From an uncultured Bacteroidales bacterium (GTDB taxonomy: Bacteria > Bacteroidota > Bacteroidia > Bacteroidales > F082): DNA of 64,000 bases. Position numbers and translations under genes: made by a program. Positions 58,442-64,000 of this stretch are shown here, in pieces (position 1 is the first letter of the stretch; every line of letters starts with the position of its first letter). The stretch spans positions 1 through 64,000 of the forward strand of contig CAMYYB010000003.1 in the NCBI GenBank assembly GCA_947303335.1, written 5' to 3'. The notes below the pieces were generated by a model, which worked only from the letters and a program-made list of their open reading frames with translations, was not told where the DNA came from and did no database searches.

Positions 58442-61400
58442 ATGAAAAAAACTGTCTTACTGCTTGCCCTCGTCGCAAGCCTTTACACCCTGCAAGCCCA
58501 GGAATATCGCTTCAACGGCGATCCTGACGGCTTCAGCATCAGCAACAGAAGCAGCCTTCAACTGACGATAAGACATAACCTCGGTGCCGTCACCATCGAA
58601 AATGCCGACCGCACCGAAGTGCAAGGTCAGGTCATCACCCTTTCAGGTATCCATTGCGCCAACCAAGCCGGTGCCCCCGACCTGCCAAGCCACAGCACCT
58701 TTATCGCCATCCCCAACGGGGCAACAGCCTCGCTCAAGATGGTGTCCTCCAATACCAAGCTCATCCAAAATGTCGACCTCATCCCTGCGGCGATGCCTCA
58801 GTTGGACAACAACGACAGCCCTGCCGTGTATCAAAAAGACATGAGCATCTATGGGCGCAACGCCTTCTACCCCGAGTCGCCTTTCCGTATCTCGGAGGTC
58901 AGTAGCATCCGTGGCGTGCAGGTGGTTGAGGTAGGCGTGATGCCCTTCCAATACAACCCCGTCACGAAGGAGCTGATGGTCTATAGCGAGATGGAACTGA
59001 GTTTGGATTTTGTCTTTGACGACGAGAACGGCTACCACGATGGGACGGCCCTACAGTATGGCGACCCTCGCTACCGCAGCCCCGAATGGGACCAGATTCT
59101 GCAGGACATCATCCTCAATCGTGATGCCTTGCCTGAAATCGACTACGGCGAACGCAGGCGCAATCACTATGAGAACCGCGAAACGGGCTGCGAATACATG
59201 ATTATCACTCCCGACAATGAAGACTTCATTCAACTGGCCGACAGCATCAAACTGTTTCGCACCGAGCAAGGCATCCCCACCGAAATCTTCACCGTCACGC
59301 AATGTGGCGGCAATACCCAGACAGCCCTCCGCAACTTTATCCGCAACGCCTACAACAACTGGGACATGCCCCCAACGGCAGTCCTGATACTGGGCGACCA
59401 CAACTCGGACGGCACGCAAGGTGTCGTTTCGTACACAATGAACAACCACCCGGGCGGTGACAGCTACAACCCCTACATCTCGGACCACGCCTATGCTGTG
59501 ATGGGCAACAACCACATGCCTGAAATTATCCTGGGCCGCATCACAGGACGCGACTTCGACGAGCTGTACCACATGATTAAGAAAGACCTCGACTATGAAC
59601 GCCAGCCTCCTACCGACCCCAACTTTTATGACCATCCCGTTACTGCTATGGGATTCCAGTTGGAACGCTGGTTCCAGCTCTGTTCTGAGGTGGTGTACGG
59701 CTTCTTTGAGAACGAGCTCGGCAAGCACCCCGTGCGTCAGAATGCCATCTACCAAGGCACCCCCGGCAGCCGATGGTCGACCTACGAATACACCAACTCG
59801 GTGCTGAACTACTTCGGTCCATCGGGTTGCGGCTACATTCCCCAAAACATGTCTCACCTCACGGACTGGAGTGCCACAGGCTACACGGTAAACGAAGCCA
59901 TCAACAGCGGAGCCTTCCTGCTTCAGCACCGCGACCACGGTGCGGAAGAGTTGTGGGGCGAGCCAAGTTACAGCATCGGCTTCATCAAGCGACTCACCAA
60001 CAAAGGCCTCACTTACGTCATGTCGAACAACTGCCTCACGGGCAGGTTCAACTACAGCGGCCCTGACGGCTGCTTCGCCGAAGCATTCCACCGTCACCAA
60101 TATGGTGCCCTGGGTCTCATCGCTGCCACTCAGGTCTCCTATTCATTCGTCAACGACATCTATGTTTGGGGCAATTATGATAATATGTGGCCCGACTTCA
60201 TGCCCACCTATGGCACACAACACCCCACCAACTTCGCCCGTCCCGCTTTCGGCAATGCGGCAGGAAAATACTTCCTCCGCCAGTCTTCGTGGACTGATGA
60301 CGGCGTAAAAGAAATCACCTATTATTTATTCCACCAGCATGGCGACGCCTACATGAACCTTTACACTGAGATGCCGCAGGAACTCACCGTAGAGATGCTT
60401 CCCGTCCTCGCTGCAGGCAACAGCTACTACACGGTGAAAGCCGATGAAGGAGCCAACATCTGCCTGAGTGTCAACGGACAAATCATCGGGTATGACATTG
60501 CTACGGGTAACACTCAACAGATTGCCGTCACACCTCAGGAAGTCGGTACCACCATAAAACTCACCATCACCAAACAGGACTACTATCGTTACGAGCGTTT
60601 CATCAAGACCATCCCCACCGACAAGCCTTACGTGATTTTCGATGCCATCGACATCAACGACGAGGAAGGAAACGGCAACCAAGCCCCTGACTATAACGAG
60701 ACTTGCCGCTTGGGAATCAGCCTACGCAATGCCGGCTTCTCCCATGTAGACAGTTTCAACGTCACCCTCAGTTGCGGCCACCCCTCGGTGGAAATCACGC
60801 AAAACACCTTCTCCTACAACAGCATGGAAAGCGCCGAGACCCAGATGCAAGCGGATGCCTTTACCGTGCATTTCGGCGACGACCTTTGCGACCAAGAGAA
60901 GGTGAAGTTTTACCTGAAAATGGAAAACGACGGCTACACCTTCTTCGATAGTGTCACCCTCATCGTAAAAGCCCCGAGCTTAAAATGCGGCAACCTCAGC
61001 ATCACCGGCTTGGACGGCACCCCTATGGATCGCTTGATGAAAGGCACTTCTTCTTATCTGACCTTCGACATCATCAACCAAGGAGGAAGCAAGTCAATGG
61101 AAATCATCAACAAGCTCAACCTTCTTGCTCCTTTCCTTAGTGTCGACGAGGCTGATATTTGCATTCCTGCCATCGAAGCCAGTGCCACGGAACAAGTCAC
61201 TTTCCTTGCCCATGTGGACGAGGATGCTGAAGATGGTGTCATCAACTATAGCCTGCAAGCCCAAAGCGGACACTACGCCGACCTGATAGAGCGCAGTATT
61301 CCATTGGGATACACCTCGGAAGACTTTGAAGACGAGGAACTAAACTCTAACCTGCAATGGAATCTGGGTTCGGGCAGCAAGAAATGGTACGTCACAGAAG

Positions 61401-62551
61401 ACAGCACCGCGAATGGAGGCCACTGCATGCGTTCACCTTCTTTAAACAACAACGCAAATGCACACCTCAACATTGGTATCTCCACTGAAATCAGTGACAA
61501 ATTCTCATTTTGGCACAGAACCTCCACCGACGACGGCGATATTCTCTCCTTCATGTTGAACGGAAAGGAAGTAGATTCCTGGAGCGGTATCAACGATTGG
61601 GAGTATGAGGAATTTGAGTTGCCGGCAGGAAATAATCTCATTCGCTTTTCCTTCAAGAAAGACACTGAAGGCAGTGCGGGCGAGGATGCTGTCATGATTG
61701 ACCAGCTCCGTTTCCCGCCTTTTGCCAATATGGTGCTTTATGCAGGTGATGACTCCGAGATCTGCCCCAACTCCACTTTCATCCCTGATGGTTACATCTA
61801 TAACCAAAAGAGTCTCATCTGGCTCACCAATGGCGATGGCGACTTCGACGATGCCACCCTTGAGCACCCAACCTATACCTTTGGCGAAGGCGACAAGGCA
61901 GAAGGTCAAGTGGAGCTCACCCTCATGGGTGTCTCTGCACAAAACAATACCCAGCAGAGCAGCACAGTAGTTGTGAGCCTATTCCCAATGTTTGACACCG
62001 GCGACCAACCCCAAACACCTATCGGCAGCACTGAAGTCGACTTGCGCGAAGTAAGTGAAACCGTGTATGATGCAGAAGAGGTGGATGATGTCATATATGT
62101 TTGGGAACTTGAACCAGAGACTGCTGGCATCCTCATCCAAGAAGGTCATCAAGCCCGCGTGGAATGGGACATCGACCATCGCGGTCAGGCCAGCATCAGT
62201 TACCGATACGAGAACACCTGCGGTTCCACTGCCCTTTCAGAAACACTCACCGTCAACATTTTCAATTCAACTGGAACAGACGAGCAAGAAGCCAAACGAA
62301 TTGAGGTATACCCCAACCCCGCAACCGACATGATTCTCGTGAAGAATCACGGAGAAGGCATCGATGCTTTACGTGTTGTTGATTTAACGGGAAAAGTAGT
62401 GTATGAATGCAATCAAGCCCAGAGAAATCAAGGCCCAGAAACCATCTTGATTGAGACTTCCAAATTTGGTGGCAGCGGCATCTATACCCTCCAAGTTGTC
62501 CAAAACGGCAAGGTTACCTATATCAAAGTTGTTGTCATTCAAACGGTTTAG
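58442..62551 (+). CDS. gingipain-like C25 cysteine peptidase with T9SS sorting domain
   Basis: 1369 residues from ATG 58442 (MKKTVLLLALVASLYTLQAQ). A propeptide (about 20-220) precedes the C25 domain (CEYMIITPDNEDFIQLADSI near 250), with a catalytic His in LLQHRDHGAEELW near 496 and catalytic Cys in VMSNNCLTG near 530. Ig-like domains, a choice-of-anchor domain (about 955-1110, SEDFEDEELNSNLQW to EDAVMIDQLRFPP) and a type A Por sorting domain (VYPNPATDMILVKN, to the end) follow. It is exported to the surface and degrades proteins. It starts 4 nt after the LolA-like gene. Confidence 0.93.
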   Translation: MKKTVLLLALVASLYTLQAQEYRFNGDPDGFSISNRSSLQLTIRHNLGAVTIENADRTEVQGQVITLSGIHCANQAGAPDLPSHSTFIAIPNGATASLKMVSSNTKLIQNVDLIPAAMPQLDNNDSPAVYQKDMSIYGRNAFYPESPFRISEVSSIRGVQVVEVGVMPFQYNPVTKELMVYSEMELSLDFVFDDENGYHDGTALQYGDPRYRSPEWDQILQDIILNRDALPEIDYGERRRNHYENRETGCEYMIITPDNEDFIQLADSIKLFRTEQGIPTEIFTVTQCGGNTQTALRNFIRNAYNNWDMPPTAVLILGDHNSDGTQGVVSYTMNNHPGGDSYNPYISDHAYAVMGNNHMPEIILGRITGRDFDELYHMIKKDLDYERQPPTDPNFYDHPVTAMGFQLERWFQLCSEVVYGFFENELGKHPVRQNAIYQGTPGSRWSTYEYTNSVLNYFGPSGCGYIPQNMSHLTDWSATGYTVNEAINSGAFLLQHRDHGAEELWGEPSYSIGFIKRLTNKGLTYVMSNNCLTGRFNYSGPDGCFAEAFHRHQYGALGLIAATQVSYSFVNDIYVWGNYDNMWPDFMPTYGTQHPTNFARPAFGNAAGKYFLRQSSWTDDGVKEITYYLFHQHGDAYMNLYTEMPQELTVEMLPVLAAGNSYYTVKADEGANICLSVNGQIIGYDIATGNTQQIAVTPQEVGTTIKLTITKQDYYRYERFIKTIPTDKPYVIFDAIDINDEEGNGNQAPDYNETCRLGISLRNAGFSHVDSFNVTLSCGHPSVEITQNTFSYNSMESAETQMQADAFTVHFGDDLCDQEKVKFYLKMENDGYTFFDSVTLIVKAPSLKCGNLSITGLDGTPMDRLMKGTSSYLTFDIINQGGSKSMEIINKLNLLAPFLSVDEADICIPAIEASATEQVTFLAHVDEDAEDGVINYSLQAQSGHYADLIERSIPLGYTSEDFEDEELNSNLQWNLGSGSKKWYVTEDSTANGGHCMRSPSLNNNANAHLNIGISTEISDKFSFWHRTSTDDGDILSFMLNGKEVDSWSGINDWEYEEFELPAGNNLIRFSFKKDTEGSAGEDAVMIDQLRFPPFANMVLYAGDDSEICPNSTFIPDGYIYNQKSLIWLTNGDGDFDDATLEHPTYTFGEGDKAEGQVELTLMGVSAQNNTQQSSTVVVSLFPMFDTGDQPQTPIGSTEVDLREVSETVYDAEEVDDVIYVWELEPETAGILIQEGHQARVEWDIDHRGQASISYRYENTCGSTALSETLTVNIFNSTGTDEQEAKRIEVYPNPATDMILVKNHGEGIDALRVVDLTGKVVYECNQAQRNQGPETILIETSKFGGSGIYTLQVVQNGKVTYIKVVVIQTV

Positions 62552-62554
62552 GCT

Positions 62555-64000
62555 ATGAAACAGCTTGTGCCACTACTCACCCTTGTCTTCGCCATAGGCA
62601 TACTTGAAGCGCAAGAGACGTACTGTTTCCGCACCGATGCGCCGCAAGGCTTCAGCATCGAGAGCAGTACGGACTCCGGGCTATTGCTACATTACACCAT
62701 TAATAAAATCGGCATTGCCGAAATCAATAACGATGAGGTTAAAGGACAGGAAATCGTGCTGAAAGGCAGCTTCGGCTCCTTCGCCGAGGGGAAGCCCAAC
62801 CTACCAGTCGAGAACCGCTACATTGCTGTCCCCCAAGGGGCCACCGTAAATATTGAGGTGAAAGAAAAAGGGAGCCAGACCTTGCACGGCATCGACCTGC
62901 TGCCCGCTACTTCAGTACAGGGCAACACCGCCGTAGGATTGCCCAAACTACGCAAGGACTTGAGCATATTCGGCAAGGATGCCGATTTCCCCGACAAGAA
63001 TGTAAGCATAGCACATAGCACACGAATCCGCGGACTGGACGTGGTATTACTTAGCGTGACCCCTTTCCGTTACAACCCCGTCAGGAAGACCTTAGACATT
63101 GTCTACGATATGGACATTGAGGTACGCTTTGAAGGCGGAAACGGTGTCTTTGGCGAGACCCGTTACCGCAATCCCGACTGGGACAACATCCTGCGTAATT
63201 TGGTACTCAATAGCGATATGCTTCCCAATGCGCATTATTATGAACGGATCAACGAAGTCCTGCAAAACCGCGAAAATGGTTGCGAATACCTCATCATCAC
63301 CCCCGACAACGACAGCCTCGTGGCCTGGGCGGACACGCTGAAAGCTTTCCGCAACAAGCAAGGCATCTTTACCAAGGTAGTTACAACAACTGAATGTGGC
63401 GGCAACGAGGCTGAGACTATCAAGGGCTACATCAAGAATGCTTACGACAACTGGGCCATACCTCCTGCGGCGGTATTGATATTCAATGGACTCACTGACA
63501 CAATGGCCTCTTCATGGCCTCCTCCAGAACAATATGTTGGTGGAACTCAAGGCATCCCTGGCTTCCCTCTTCTCTTCCTCAATTATAACGACGAGGGCAT
63601 CAATCACAGCTATAAGTCAGACAGCCCATACGCCGACATGAACAGTGACAGCATCCCCGACATCGCCCTCGGCAGGTTGCCCTTCACTACCCTCAATGAA
63701 TACCGAACGCAGGTACAAAAACTCATACGCTACGAGACCTATCCACCCACCGAACCACAGTATTACGACCAACCCGTCATCACTTCAGGCTATGAGAGCA
63801 ACAAATGGTTCCTGATTACCTCCCAAAGTGCCAATGGATTCTTCCAGAAAAAACTCGGTAAGCACCCCTATAATTTCTACATGCTTTACCAATATACCCA
63901 AAATGAGCCTACCGTCCCTGATTCAACCTGGTCGACGGGTTACAACACAGCTTCCGTTGTTGACTATTTCGGTCCTGACGGACAGAATTATTTCCCGCGT
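62555..64000 (+). CDS. second C25 gingipain-like peptidase, cut by the window end
   Basis: ATG at 62555, open for 482 codons to the last base with no stop, so the gene continues beyond the window. It begins MKQLVPLLTLVFAIGILEAQ (signal peptide) and is parallel to the preceding protein throughout: FSIESSTDSGLLLHYTINKI, RNPDWDNILRNLVLN, ENGCEYLIITPDNDSLVAWA, PDIALGRLPFTTLNEY. The catalytic His and Cys lie beyond the visible part. It is 3 nt after the first peptidase stop, so the two are a tandem duplication in one transcript. Confidence 0.9.
   Translation, partial: MKQLVPLLTLVFAIGILEAQETYCFRTDAPQGFSIESSTDSGLLLHYTINKIGIAEINNDEVKGQEIVLKGSFGSFAEGKPNLPVENRYIAVPQGATVNIEVKEKGSQTLHGIDLLPATSVQGNTAVGLPKLRKDLSIFGKDADFPDKNVSIAHSTRIRGLDVVLLSVTPFRYNPVRKTLDIVYDMDIEVRFEGGNGVFGETRYRNPDWDNILRNLVLNSDMLPNAHYYERINEVLQNRENGCEYLIITPDNDSLVAWADTLKAFRNKQGIFTKVVTTTECGGNEAETIKGYIKNAYDNWAIPPAAVLIFNGLTDTMASSWPPPEQYVGGTQGIPGFPLLFLNYNDEGINHSYKSDSPYADMNSDSIPDIALGRLPFTTLNEYRTQVQKLIRYETYPPTEPQYYDQPVITSGYESNKWFLITSQSANGFFQKKLGKHPYNFYMLYQYTQNEPTVPDSTWSTGYNTASVVDYFGPDGQNYFPR

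Noticed and set aside
59051-60100. Minus-strand open frame of 349 codons inside the C25 peptidase
   Set aside because: Opposite to the catalytic domain with intact His and Cys motifs; no signal or family features.

Overview
The window comes from a member of the Bacteroidota, most probably an uncultured gut- or rumen-type Bacteroidales. The grounds are a Bacteroidetes-type (subtype iii) type VI secretion locus with TssB/C/D/H/I, several secreted proteins with type IX secretion (Por) sorting domains, gingipain-like C25 peptidases, a UpxY-type NusG paralog, SusC-free surface protein clusters, and promoters of the Bacteroides form TTTG-N19-TAnnTTTG. No rRNA, tRNA or CRISPR array was recognised.

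Left part (about 65-11,460, minus strand): a T6SS operon read right to left. It opens with a full Bacteroides promoter, a leader of about 190 nt containing a 19-nt homopolymer, and a UpxY-like antiterminator. tssH (ClpV), tssB, tssC, two hcp (tssD) genes separated by a strong hairpin, and vgrG follow. The downstream end is a cargo module: two small unknown genes, a DUF4280 (PAAR-like)-PoNe DNase effector, its PoNi immunity protein and another small probable immunity gene. Baseplate and membrane-complex genes are not in the window and may lie beyond the left edge.

Island on the plus strand (about 11,540-17,600): an unknown protein, a DnaA-domain-IV-like protein, a Cys-rich mini-protein, a RepA-like RecA-fold ATPase, a zinc-ribbon/TOPRIM-like DUF6371 protein, a repetitive two-domain protein, a 38-residue 'smalltalk'-type peptide and an M15 peptidase, closed by a terminator. 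Five junctions carry five different short tandem or inverted repeat arrays, and three genes contain in-frame dispersed repeats. It looks like a replication plus lysis-like cassette with no recognisable integrase and is the best candidate here for an undescribed system.

Middle part (17.6-44.9 kb): two tandem T9SS surface proteins with bacterial repeat domains, a beta-helix protein, a vapBC-like pair whose toxin has a nonsense codon, a membrane-spanning AraC regulator with a Kelch-like sensor, and a long minus-strand run: SpoU-HAD fusion, alpha-2-macroglobulin, ABC-F ATPase, VOC protein, a VTC polyphosphate polymerase/DUF4956/DUF2490 module and two exported proteins. A MarR regulator diverges from cstA; then DUF58, thioredoxin and an MNT/HEPN toxin-antitoxin pair.

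Right part (44.9-64 kb): a DnaQ-DnaE fused replicative polymerase, a Sau3AI-like restriction-modification system, an intergenic stretch rich in inverted repeats with a 46-bp perfect palindrome, a T9SS protein, NnrD/NnrE, a zinc-ribbon mini-protein, a HAD phosphatase, a LolA-like protein and two tandem C25 peptidases, the second cut by the window end.
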